64,000 nt of DNA from Anolis sagrei (lineage: Eukaryota > Chordata > Lepidosauria > Squamata > Anolidae), in the NCBI RefSeq assembly GCF_037176765.1, contig NC_090022.1, positions 48,795,209-48,859,208 on the forward strand, given 5' to 3'. Both the position numbers and the translations under genes were made by a program. Each line of letters opens with the position of its first letter. Position 1 is the stretch's first letter. The notes beneath the pieces were generated by a model. That model made no database searches and had not been told where the DNA came from. It saw only the letters and a program-made list of their open reading frames with translations. This document shows, piece after piece, positions 47,276-53,472 of this stretch.

Positions 47276-48799
47276 AATAAACATACAAGATCTGCAAACA
47301 CTTAGAAACAAATGCAGTCATCGCTAATAGTCAACATGGGTTTATCAAAAACAAGTCATGCCAGACTAATCTGATCTCTTTCTTCGATAGAGCTACAAGC
47401 TGGGTAGATGCGGGGAATGCCGTGGATGTAGCGTACCTGGATTTCAGTAAGGCCTTCGACAAGGTCCCCCATGACCTTCTGGCAAGGAAACTAGTCCAAT
47501 GTGGGCTAGGCAAAACTACGGTGAGGTGGATCTGTAATTGGTTAAGTGGACGAACACAGAGAGTGCTCACTAATGCTTCCTCTTCATCTTGGAAAGAAGT
47601 GACGAGCGGAGTGCCGCAGGGTTCCGTCCTGGGCCCGGTCCTGTTCAACATCTTTATTAACGACTTAGATGAAGGGCTAGAAGGCATGATCATCAAGTTT
47701 GCAGACGACACCAAATTGGGAGGGATAGCCAATAGTCCAGAGGACAGGAGCAGAATTCAAAACGATCTTGACAGATTAGAGAGATGGGCCAAAACTAACA
47801 AAATGAAGTTCAACAGTGACAAATGCAAGATACTCCACTTTGGCAGAAAAAATGAAATGCAAAGATACAGAATGGGTGATGCCTGGCTCGAGAGCAGTAC
47901 GTGTGAAAAAGATCTTGGAGTCCTCGTGGATAACAAGTTAAACATGAGCCAACAATGTGATGTGGCGGCAAAAAAAGCCAATGGGATTTTGGCCTGCATC
48001 AATAGGAGCATAGTGTCTAGGTCCAGGGAAGTAATGCTACCCCTCTATTCTGCTTTGGTTAGACCACACCTGGAATATTGTGTTCAATTCTGGGCACCAC
48101 AATTCAAGAGAGATATTGACAAGCTGGAATGTGTCCAGAGGAGGGCGACTAAAATGATCAAGGGTCTGGAGAACAAGCCCTATGAGGAGCGGCTTAAGGA
48201 GCTGGGCATGTTTAGCCTGAAGAAGAGAAGGCTGAGAGGAGATATGATAGCCATGTATAAATATGTGAGAGGAAGCCACAGGGAGGAGGGAGCAAGCTTG
48301 TTTTCTGCTTCCCTGGAGACTAGGACGCGGAACAATGGCTTCAAACTACAAGAGAGGAGATTCCATCTGAACATTAGGAAGAACTTCCTGACTGTGAGAG
48401 CCGTTCAGCAGTGGAACTCTCTGCCCCGGAGTGTGGTGGAGGCTCCTTCTTTGGAAGCTTTTAAGCAGAGGCTGGATGGCCATTTGTCAGGGGTGATTTG
48501 ATGGCCCATGAGGTCTCTTTGATTCTATGATTCTATGATTCTAAGATGAAAACTATCGAACAAGATGTTGTATGCGAAGAACACATAAACAGTCAAATTC
48601 ATATTTGCAGACTGATTGTTCTTATCAGTTTTTGGTGTTTGTTCATTATATATTTCTTAGTTTATCTAGCAATTTTGTGTGTCTTTTGGACTTTGCCCTT
48701 GGGTTGTACAATGGAAAAAACAGCATTATAAATATACTTGCCACCACTTGTTATATCTTCATAAGCAGGAGGCGCAAAATGTTCTGGCGTTTGAGTCAT
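27299..48799 (-). CDS. SSUH2: SSUH2-like paralog B, complete
   Basis: Twelve coding exons join into about 362 residues, close to family length. Order of parts: short N-terminus with FAPPAYED (res. 8-15); CCYSKDPAK (about 67-75); YRLETF (90-95); PWDV and VPHTSSVK (to 151); zinc-ribbon block with CPYC, CGRC, CSSC and CSTC (153-201), interrupted by a Cys-free 12-residue exon; KLLTFLQLKIKW; C-terminal domain with IELLHLTRVEYEW; last residues CCCTVI. The SSUH2 family is thought to act in cytosol and nucleus, and human SSUH2 variants affect dentin. The four CxxC pairs probably bind zinc (inference). The start ATG lies 20 nt into its exon, and a CpG-rich noncoding exon lies 2.2 kb upstream. The gene sits between paralogs A and C in the same orientation. 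One intron begins with GC. No disabling change was seen in any exon. Confidence 0.88.
27481..27625 (+). mobile_element. LINE/SINE tail with (AAAT)n
   Basis: ttctgagtccctccacgg...gggataaataaataaat is a LINE tail. It lies in the last intron of B and is absent from the equivalent intron of C. Confidence 0.6.
27871..28172. mobile_element. Non-autonomous hAT element with G/C-run ends
   Basis: Second copy of the family at 11304-11585, with long near-identical stretches (attatttaaactgttatg, gggtattggggtaac). The 8-bp duplication cttgtgcc is intact (27863-27870, 28173-28180). Confidence 0.85.
28173..29970 (-). other. Intron of paralog B, mostly unassigned
   Basis: Between about 28500 and 29200 a GC-richer block starts ggggccatccagaaaggccc and may be another DNA transposon. 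I could not pair its ends. No exon seen. Confidence 0.35.
29971..30060 (-). CDS. SSUH2: Paralog B exon 12 (ATWNAIE segment)
   Basis: The 90-nt exon (phase 0/0) contains SGIATWNAIENPKAQF and ends TVCIRRQ. The same length and pattern occur in C at 59552-59641. I do not recall a matching stretch in human SSUH2, so it may be lineage-specific. The acceptor is gatag and the donor gtgagt. Confidence 0.87.
30642..31058. mobile_element. Tigger-like (Tc1/mariner) non-autonomous element
   Basis: The ends CAGATAGTCCCTGAGTT and, inverted, CAGACAGTCCCCCAGTT match at 14 of 17 positions and both flanks are TA. No transposase frame inside. Lies in an intron of B. Confidence 0.75.
31290..31465 (+). mobile_element. 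tRNA-derived SINE, 3' part
   Basis: ggggacatgagagaagcctccca and ccctgggcaacatccttg match the inner part of the SINEs at 32365 and 50327, in opposite orientation. Confidence 0.65.
31520..31605 (-). mobile_element. Antisense LINE tail
   Basis: tatttatttatttatttgctttatttctataccgc followed by gactcaatgcggtttg is a reversed tail. Confidence 0.55.
32365..32614 (-). mobile_element. tRNA-derived SINE
   Basis: On the minus strand the head has an A box gtggcacaatgggtta and a B box aggttcaaatcc. The body ends in gcgacttgcagtttctcaag and ctgacat. It is a SINE and not a tRNA gene, since the head has no cloverleaf acceptor arm. Confidence 0.78.
32695..32808 (+). mobile_element. LINE tail
   Basis: gctgctttgagtctcctttggc followed by an AAATA-rich end. 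The same type occurs near 59225. Confidence 0.5.
32892..32993 (-). CDS. SSUH2: Paralog B exon 11
   Basis: The 102-nt exon (phase 0/0) encodes VSPVVGFLENAINEVSLVAV then EEHRAQFMTPIPGD. It is two codons longer than the C exon at 60335-60430. The acceptor is catag and the donor gtgagt. Confidence 0.9.
33862..33967 (-). CDS. SSUH2: Paralog B exon 10
   Basis: The 106-nt exon (phase 2/0) runs KSHMFEFVMDHGIGFPVKLF through to FFDEQRM. The FEFV..H motif follows the Trp as in known SSUH2. 24 of 35 residues equal those of C at 61220-61325. The donor is gtaata. Confidence 0.9.
34570..34665 (-). CDS. SSUH2: Paralog B exon 9 (second zinc ribbons)
   Basis: The 96-nt exon (phase 2/2) encodes TCSSCGGSGRETCSTCAGKG then KLLTFLQLKIK. 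It holds two more CxxC pairs and the LL.F.QL..W strand that follows them in the family. The acceptor is ttttctag and the donor gtaagc. Confidence 0.92.
34666..36015 (-). other. Intron of paralog B
   Basis: Diverged unique sequence. A fragment at 35755-35860 (ataatccagt, cccagttcaaagca) resembles the interior of the element at 57981-58139. No exon found. Confidence 0.4.
36020..36370. mobile_element. Two small LINE fragments
   Basis: 36034-36220 on the plus strand reads ICHIITECLWPTPLEKLH, typical of a LINE coding end. 36240-36370 resembles, in reverse, the L1-type endonuclease/RT region (tcttgtcctggagttttattg). A (CAT)n run follows at 36371-36420. Confidence 0.4.
36800..37004 (+). mobile_element. 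Sauria SINE shared with paralog C
   Basis: The head gagctggtgtggtagtctga and the tail gagtcaacttgaaagcacatc are those of a Sauria SINE. It ends about 90 bases left of the mini-exon of B. Sequence on both sides matches the paralog C intron, where a copy sits at the same place (63275-63462). Confidence 0.8.
37093..37130 (-). CDS. SSUH2: Paralog B exon 8 (38-nt mini-exon)
   Basis: The exon encodes VTETSGENNTTS plus two bases, phase 0/2, with a tttctcag acceptor and a gtatgt donor. It was found because the flanking zinc exons do not fit in phase without it and because it aligns with the 35-nt exon of C at 63851-63885, intron flanks included. It has no Cys, unlike the matching part of human SSUH2 as I remember it. 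Confidence 0.7.
37376..37576. mobile_element. Short palindromic DNA transposon
   Basis: GGGCGCATCTACATT at the left and GTGTAGATGCACCCC at the right form terminal inverted repeats. The centre holds catgattcc in both directions. Confidence 0.68.
38498..38560 (-). CDS. SSUH2: Paralog B exon 7 (first zinc ribbons)
   Basis: The exon encodes KCPYCRGSGETSCGRCSGFG plus Ser: two CxxCxGxG units. Two acceptors three bases apart (ttaag and ttaagaag) would include or omit the first Lys. The phase is 0/0 and the donor gtgagt. Confidence 0.88.
38840..39045 (+). mobile_element. L2-type LINE 3' tail
   Basis: ggctttgccccatgtaagctgc, ccctgagtccc and ggtggggtacaaaaataaag are the recurring tail. Confidence 0.72.
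40396..40450 (+). repeat. (GATA)n microsatellite
   Basis: About 13 uninterrupted GATA units. Confidence 0.9.
40746..40880. mobile_element. Short palindromic hAT element
   Basis: Related to 1952 and 6668, with ends CAGTGGTTCCCAACC and its diverged inverse. The 8-bp duplication atatatag lies on both sides (40738-40745, 40881-40888). Confidence 0.85.
41400..41583 (+). mobile_element. LINE tail
   Basis: gccaccttgagtacctttgagg and gacggggtagaaatgaagt form an L2-like tail ending in a short A/T run. Confidence 0.5.
41584..41740 (+). mobile_element. CR1 LINE 3' end
   Basis: gtggaggctccttctttggaag, ggttggactggatggcccatg and the terminal gattctatgattcta repeat are diagnostic of CR1. Confidence 0.88.
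41934..42058 (-). CDS. SSUH2: Paralog B exon 6 (PWDV..VPHTSSVK)
   Basis: The 125-nt exon (phase 1/0) includes AYAPYPWDVQVEVSPMF and KVKVPHTSSVK. VPHTSSVK directly precedes the zinc-ribbon block and is the strongest family signature in the window. The acceptor is ctctcag and the donor gtaatg. Confidence 0.92.
42842..42902 (-). CDS. SSUH2: Paralog B exon 5 (YRLETF)
   Basis: The 61-nt exon (phase 0/1) encodes YRLETFSESRSCKWRSEPYR. The YRLETF.ESR...W..EP pattern matches my recollection of the vertebrate SSUH2 family more closely than A does. The acceptor is cctag and the donor gtgagt. Confidence 0.9.
42903..44272 (-). other. Intron of paralog B, unassigned GC-richer block
   Basis: 43430-44050 is GC-richer than its surroundings and may contain a DNA transposon, but no paired ends were found. 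Confidence 0.3.
44273..44402 (-). CDS. SSUH2: Paralog B exon 4 (CCYSKDPAK)
   Basis: The 130-nt exon (phase 2/0) opens APAISEDVAKEVFAEYAANH and continues CCYSKDPAKEMV to SFDTYR. The acceptor is tttgcag and the donor gtaagt. It aligns along its length with A exon 5. Confidence 0.9.
45084..45162 (-). CDS. SSUH2: Paralog B exon 3 (linker)
   Basis: The 79-nt exon (phase 1/2) encodes GNHFHSPHNVDLVRDGEPPT then SQRIR. It is flanked by a ttttcag acceptor and a gtaaga donor and corresponds to A at 7559-7622. Confidence 0.8.
45560..45948 (+). mobile_element. Helitron-like 3' end
   Basis: CCCAGCA-atgcgc-TGCCGGG can form a 7-bp stem with one mismatch, followed by tacag and the terminal CTAG, with T as the next base. 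This hairpin plus CTRR end and A/T target is the Helitron hallmark. The 5' end was not found. The body is C/T-rich with a (CTTC)n stretch. Confidence 0.5.
45949..46183. repeat. AT-only simple repeat, about 235 bp
   Basis: Almost purely TATA/ATAT permutations (only a few G or C). It can fold into many hairpins and directly abuts the Helitron-like end. Confidence 0.9.
46320..46500. mobile_element. CpG-rich palindromic element
   Basis: 46369-46392 is a perfect 24-base palindrome (atatttacgaaa and its inverse). The block has many intact CpGs in AT-rich surroundings. Probably a young DNA transposon; family not identified. Confidence 0.4.
46555..47280 (+). mobile_element. L2-type LINE, 3' third
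   Basis: Coding for LDYCNASL, then LVQNAAARLLAGIPMR, LHWLPIEHRITFKV, LGPMYLRDRLTPY and APSVWNALSPEV is the C-terminus of L2-clade reverse transcriptase. The tail agccgctccgagcccc ends in (AAAT)n. 5' truncated, with a frame change near 46716. Confidence 0.8.
47291..48545 (+). mobile_element. CR1 LINE with long open reverse-transcriptase frame
   Basis: An open frame of nearly 400 codons ends at 48501 and carries RT motifs YLDFSKAFDKVPH, SGVPQGSVLGPVLF and FADDTKLGG, then the CR1 C-terminal ERRATKMIKGLENKPYEERL-like region. The 3' end is the gattctatgattcta repeat. 5' truncated, so not autonomous, but the remaining frame is intact. Confidence 0.92.
48740..48741 (-). promoter_or_regulatory. GC-type 5' splice site of paralog B
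   Basis: The donor reads GTG|GCAAGT. GC donors usually carry this strong consensus around the non-standard C. A GT donor four bases inside the exon would break the phase with the next exon. Confidence 0.65.
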
Positions 48800-48819
48800 G
48801 GCCGCAGTAGGGTTGAAAC
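48742..48819 (-). CDS. SSUH2: Paralog B first coding exon
   Basis: After a tatag acceptor, 20 nt precede ATG (48799-48797); coding is MTQTPEHFAPPAYEDITSG plus one base. The 20 nt before the ATG are open in the same frame (FNPTAA) and the acceptor phase equals that of A exon 3, so an upstream start in an unseen exon is possible. The donor is G|GCAAGT, a GC-type site. Confidence 0.8.
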
Positions 48820-48969
48820 CTATAGCATACAGAGAGGAAACCGTCACGGAGACATTAGGATGACATCACTGGGCACACCTCACCTGGACCATCAAAGTTG
48901 ATCTACTCCTGATTTTTGCCTCTGTTGCTTCTTGTTGAACTGACAAAGCACAGTATGCAATTGGGATTA

Positions 48970-49385
48970 TGCATGGTGTGGAGCAGTGGTTCTCTTGGGT
49001 GATGAAGTAGAGGGCATGCTAATCAAATTTCTAGAAGCCACCATATTAAGAGGGTAGCTAAAACCACTGAAGACAGGATCGGAATCCAAAGTGACCATAA
49101 CAGGTTACAGAACTGGACTAAAACTAACAAAATGAATTTCAACAGTAAGAAATTTAAGGTACAACATTTAGAAGAAAAATGAAATGCAAAGATACAGGAT
49201 AGGTAACACCTGGCTTGACAATAGTCTACATGAAAAGGATCTAGAAATCCTAGTAGGCCACAAATTGAATATGAGTCAACAGTGTGATGCAGCAGCTTAA
49301 AAAGATGTGATTCTAGGCTGCATCAAAAGGAATATAGTGTCTAGATTGAAGGACACCACAATTCAAGAAAGACATTAACAAGTTG
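48970..49385 (+). mobile_element. Old CR1 fragment
   Basis: ctaaaactaacaaaatgaatttc, gaaatgcaaagatacaggat and gagtcaacagtgtgatgc parallel the RT region of 47291-48545 at much lower identity and with frame breaks. Confidence 0.75.
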
Positions 49386-49589
49386 TTTTCTCTCTCTCTC
49401 ATAATCACTTCTTTAATGCCCATTCAATTGCTTGTCTTGCTATCTCTTCCGAAAGGCCTATCCAGACAGTTTTTAATTATGAATTTTAAATTCACATTCT
49501 ATGTTTATCATATTTTTAAATCTTTATTCCATGTATTTTAATATGTGTACTTTACAGAAATAAGTTTCAATACATGCTTTTATTTAATG

Positions 49590-49850
49590 CAGTGGTTCCC
49601 AACCTTTTTTTGATAGGGACCACTTGACCAGGGTCCACTCTCCAACATTAGTACCAAAATGGTTATGATTCAGTTTTTGTCAACTTTAGATTTGGTTTGA
49701 TTATTTGTGGTGCTGATACAGAAAACGGCATTGGATAGACCACATCAACTCTAGTTTCTGATATAGAATATACGCCACCCTGTAGTCACCCACAGAAAAC
49801 TGTATTTACCAATCTAGAGCTGATGTGGTAATAGTACTCTTGGGTCCATG
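49590..49850. mobile_element. hAT-type element, left part
   Basis: It starts CAGTGGTTCCCAACC then gggaccacttgaccagggtcc, a family common in lizards as I remember it. The right end was not identified. Confidence 0.5.
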
Positions 49851-49918
49851 TTGAGGAGAACAGTGGGGTAGGAATACCCTAAATAAATAAATACATTGTG
49901 GGAGACAAAGCCTCTATG

Positions 49919-50068
49919 ACATGCAGGGGCAAACTTCAGTCCTCCAGGCATTTTGGACTTCAATTCCAACAATTCTTAACAACTGATAAGCTGGATGGGA
50001 TTTCTCGGAGTTGAAGCCAAAAAAAAAAAAAACAAACAAACTGGAGGGACAAAGTTGCCCATGCCAGC
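49919..50068. mobile_element. Short palindromic hAT element
   Basis: caggggcaaactt and aaagttgcccatgcc are the inverted ends. The flanking 8-mers ctctatga and ctctaaga differ at one base. An A-rich stretch lies in the right arm. Confidence 0.6.
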
Positions 50069-50132
50069 TCTAAGACCAGTTCGGTCATGAAGTAGACTAG
50101 GCAACCTCTGAGCAGATGTTCTTCCTCTACCT

Positions 50133-50252
50133 CAGGCATCCTCAACCTGCGGCCCTCCAGCTGTTTGGGCTTTCAACTCCCAGAATTCCTGACAATTAAA
50201 CAAGCTCGTTAGGGCTCTTGGGAGTTGGAGGGCCGCAGGTTGAGGATGCCTG
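50133..50252. mobile_element. Short palindromic hAT element
   Basis: CAGGCATCCTCAACCTGCGG and its inverse form nearly the whole element. The 8-bp duplication ctctacct is intact (50125-50132, 50253-50260). Confidence 0.88.
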
Positions 50253-50326
50253 CTCTACCTAAACTAGCTGGTAGGAATTTTCAAAGATGGGGAGGAGCAG
50301 AAATTGTTGTTTTTTTGTTGTTGTTG

Positions 50327-50585
50327 TGTCAGGAGTGAGTTGAGAAACTGCAAGTCGCTTCTGGTGTGAGCGAATTGGCCGTCTACAAGGACGTTGCCCA
50401 GGGGACGCCCGGATGATTTGATGTTTTTTATCATTCTTGTGGGAGGCTTCTCTCATGTCCCTGCATGAGGAGCTGGAGCTGATAGATCGGAGCTCATCCG
50501 CCTCTCCCTGGATTCGAACCTGCGACCTGTTGGTCTTCAGTCCTGCCCACACAGGGGTTTAACCCACTGCGCCACGGGGGCTCAG
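50327..50585 (-). mobile_element. tRNA-derived SINE
   Basis: Same family as 32365-32614. The minus strand reads A box gtggcgcagtgggtta and B box aggttcgaatcc, both close to consensus, so this copy is younger. Confidence 0.82.
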
Positions 50586-50934
50586 CAGAAAAGGTGAAAT
50601 GCTGTCTTTAGCAGAAGCAGTTCCCAAGTAAAACATTGTCACAATCACTATTAGCCACAGTACAGTTGTCAAGTGGAATAGGAGGGGGGGGGGGGGGTTC
50701 TATCTATTTAATGAATGGAAGAAATCCAACATGCTGAAGGACTTCAAGCGCTGGTCCTCCAGGATTTTGGACTTCAAACTGCAGAAGACTCAGGGAGCAC
50801 CCAAACTGTGGAAAGAATGCAATCTGACATCCCTTATGGCTCCATGATGCAGTCACAAACCGTGGAAGTGGTCTCAAGCCGCACTCCTTCGATGGTCTAG
50901 ATGCCCCCTTAGAGCCCTTAGGGGAGGGGGCAGA

Positions 50935-51125
50935 GCTAGAGACAGAAAGCGGCGAGCGGGCAGGGAAAGAAGCAGAAGCGGGGCCGGTCCTCTTACCCGC
51001 CCTTTGCGGCTGCTTGGGGAGGAAAGCGCGATGAACGCGGAACAGGGCTCGCCTGGGCTCCGGGCTCCCCCTGCCTTAGAGTGGCCTCTTCCCCAGGCTG
51101 GGCTCTCTCTCTGTCTCTCTCTCTC
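50935..51125 (-). promoter_or_regulatory. CpG-rich promoter and noncoding exon 1 of paralog B
   Basis: This short stretch is dense in CpG, unlike the AT-rich surroundings, and has CT repeats at its right end. On the minus strand it ends in a good donor GGGCGG|gtaaga at 50997/50996, so 50997 to about 51100 is read as a noncoding first exon; it has no ATG on the minus strand. It lies 2.2 kb upstream of the first coding exon of B. Confidence 0.65.
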
Positions 51126-51282
51126 CCTCCCAGAGTTTCCGGGATTGGGAACGCCCCTGACTCACTCACTACTGTAAGTAAACAAACAAGGAAACCTTAC
51201 AGAAGGGGAGAGGCGAAGAGCCCAGCCTTGGGGAGAGCTACCTTTGCCCTCTCGCTACGCCCTTTCCCCATAAGATAAAGGA

Positions 51283-53189
51283 GAAACCAAAGGGTGTCCC
51301 CACCTACACTGAATGGCCATGTCCCAGAAGCATTCTCTCCTGACGTTTCGCCCACATCTATGTCAGGCACCCTCATAGGTTGAGGGGTCTGTTGGGAACT
51401 AGGCAAGTGAGGTTTATATCTCTGTGGAATAATGTCCAAGGTGGGAGAAAGAACTCGTCTCTGCTTGAGGCACGTGTGACTGTTGCAATTTGCTACCTAG
51501 ATTGGCATTTAATGGCCTGCAGTCATAAAACCCTGGAAGAGACCTCGGAGGCCATCCAGTCTAACCCCCAGCCAAGAATCATCTTCAAAGCACCCCTGAG
51601 AGAGGGCCATCCAGCCTCTTGTTTAAAAGACTTTCTGGATATATTTCAGATTTCAATATGAATGTCAAAAATACCTAGTGTGGTTTTACATAGGCTTTAT
51701 GCTACATTAGAACAGTAAAGACAAGTATCACTTAAGTAAAATAAACATTAAATATTAAATAACCAGAAAAATAAAATAAGGTGTAAACACTTAACTATTG
51801 TGGGAATCTGCTATTGCAGCACATCCAATTAAGTGGTTTAAAACCAGTATTAAAAAAAGATTAGGACTAAGTACGTTCCAGTCTACTTGGAATACACAAA
51901 GCTCATTCCAGGGTAGAGAGTTCCACTGCTGAACAGCTCTCACAGTTAAGAGGTTCTTCCTAATGTTCAGGTGGAATCTCCTTTCCTGTAGTTTGAAGCC
52001 ATTGCTCCACATCCTAGTCTCCAGAGCAGCAGAAAACAAACTTGCTCCCTCCTTCCTATAACTTCCCCTCACATATGTATACATAGCCCTCATCATGTCT
52101 CCTCTCAACCTTCTCTTTTGCAGGCTAAACATGCCCAGCTCTTTAAGCCACTCCTCATAGGGCTTGTTCTCCAGACCCTTGATCATTTTAGTCGCCCTCC
52201 TCTGGATACATTCCAGCTTGTCAACATCTCTCTTCAATTGTGGTGCCCAGAATTGGACACAATATTCCAGGTGTGGTCTAATCAAGGCAGAATAGAGGGG
52301 TAGCATGCCTTCCCTATACTCCTATTGATGCAGGCCAAAATCCCACCGGCATTTTTAGCTGCATCATCACATTGTTGGCTCATGTTTAACTTGTTGTCCA
52401 CAAGGACTCCAAGATCTTTTTCACATGTACTGCTATCAAGCCAGGCGTCCCCCATTCTGGATCTTTGCTTTTCATTTTTTCTGCCTAAGCAGAATATCTT
52501 GCATTTGTCCCCAGTTTCAAAGCCTGGCTGCTTCCTGCTTGGGGGAATCCTTTGTTGGAGGTATTAGCTGGCCATTATTGTTTCTTCTCTGAAATTCCCT
52601 GCTGGTTTTTTATTTATTTATTTATTTATTTCAGTGTTGCTCTTTATTTACTGTCCTGATTTTAGAATTTTTCTAATACTGATAGCCACATTGTGTTCAT
52701 TTTTACGGCTTCTTCCTTTCTGTTGAAATTGTCCACATGCTTGTGGATTTCAATGGCTTCTCTGTGTAGCCTGACATGGTGGTTGTTAGAGTGGCCCAGC
52801 ATTTCTGTGTTCTCAAATAATATGCTATGTCCAGGTTGGTTCATCAGATGTTCTGCAATGGCTGACTTCTCTGGTTGAGTTAGCCTCCAGTGCCTTTCAT
52901 GTTCCTTGATTCATGCTTGGGCATTGCTGCATTTGGTGGTCCCTACATAGACTTGTCCACAGCTGCATGATATACAGTAGACTCCTGCAGGCGTGAGAGG
53001 ATCCCTCTTGTCTTTTGCTTGGTGTAGCATTTGTTGGGTTTTCTTTGTGGGTTTGTAGATTGTATGTTGTGTTTCTTTCGTCAGCTTCTGTATGTAGTCA
53101 GTAGTTCCCTTGATGTCTGATAAGAATACTTTTCCTCTGGGTGGATCTTTGTCTTCACTCTTGTGGCTTGTTCTTGCTATGTTTGTCAA
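51283..53189 (-). mobile_element. Penelope-type retroelement, antisense, split by a CR1
   Basis: The coding part at 52650-53189 (minus) includes KDKRDPLTPAGVYCISCSCG followed by QVYVGTTK, the GIY-YIG endonuclease of Penelope elements, and ends EIHKHVDNFNRKEE. The 3' untranslated part continues leftward to about 51283. The CR1 at 51518-52513 interrupts it. Confidence 0.75.
51518..52513 (-). mobile_element. CR1 LINE inserted in Penelope element
   Basis: The minus strand from 52306 encodes MLPLYSALIRPHLEYCVQFW and RRATKMIKGLENKPYEEWL, parallel to the CR1 at 47291. Its 3' tail (reverse of ggttagactggatggcc) is at 51520-51645. About 250 bp of other sequence separate the two parts. Confidence 0.8.
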
Positions 53190-53470
53190 AGGACAAGAGG
53201 GATCCTCTCACCTCTGCAGGAGTCTACTGTATACCATGCAGCTTTAGACAAGTCTACGTAGGACACAGCATATTATTTGAGAACACAGAAATGCTGGACC
53301 ACTCTAACAACCACCATGTCAGACTACACAGAGAAGCTACTGAAATCCACAAGCATGTTGACAATTTCAACAGAAAGGAGGAAACCATGAACATGAACAA
53401 AATCTGGATACAAAAATCTTGCTACTAGATTCTAAAATCAGGATGGTAAAGGAAAAGCAACACTAAAAAA
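53190..53470 (+). mobile_element. Second Penelope fragment, inverted relative to the first
   Basis: The plus strand reads KDKRDPLTSAGVYCIPCSFR and later EIHKHVDNFNRKEE, the same coding end as the left fragment in opposite orientation. The two meet head to head at about 53189/53190, a layout known for Penelope elements. Confidence 0.72.
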
Positions 53471-53472
53471 AG

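Noticed and set aside
47422-48501. Host gene encoding a reverse transcriptase-like protein
   Set aside because: Motifs and the 3' terminal repeat identify it as CR1; no introns and it sits inside a gene in opposite orientation.
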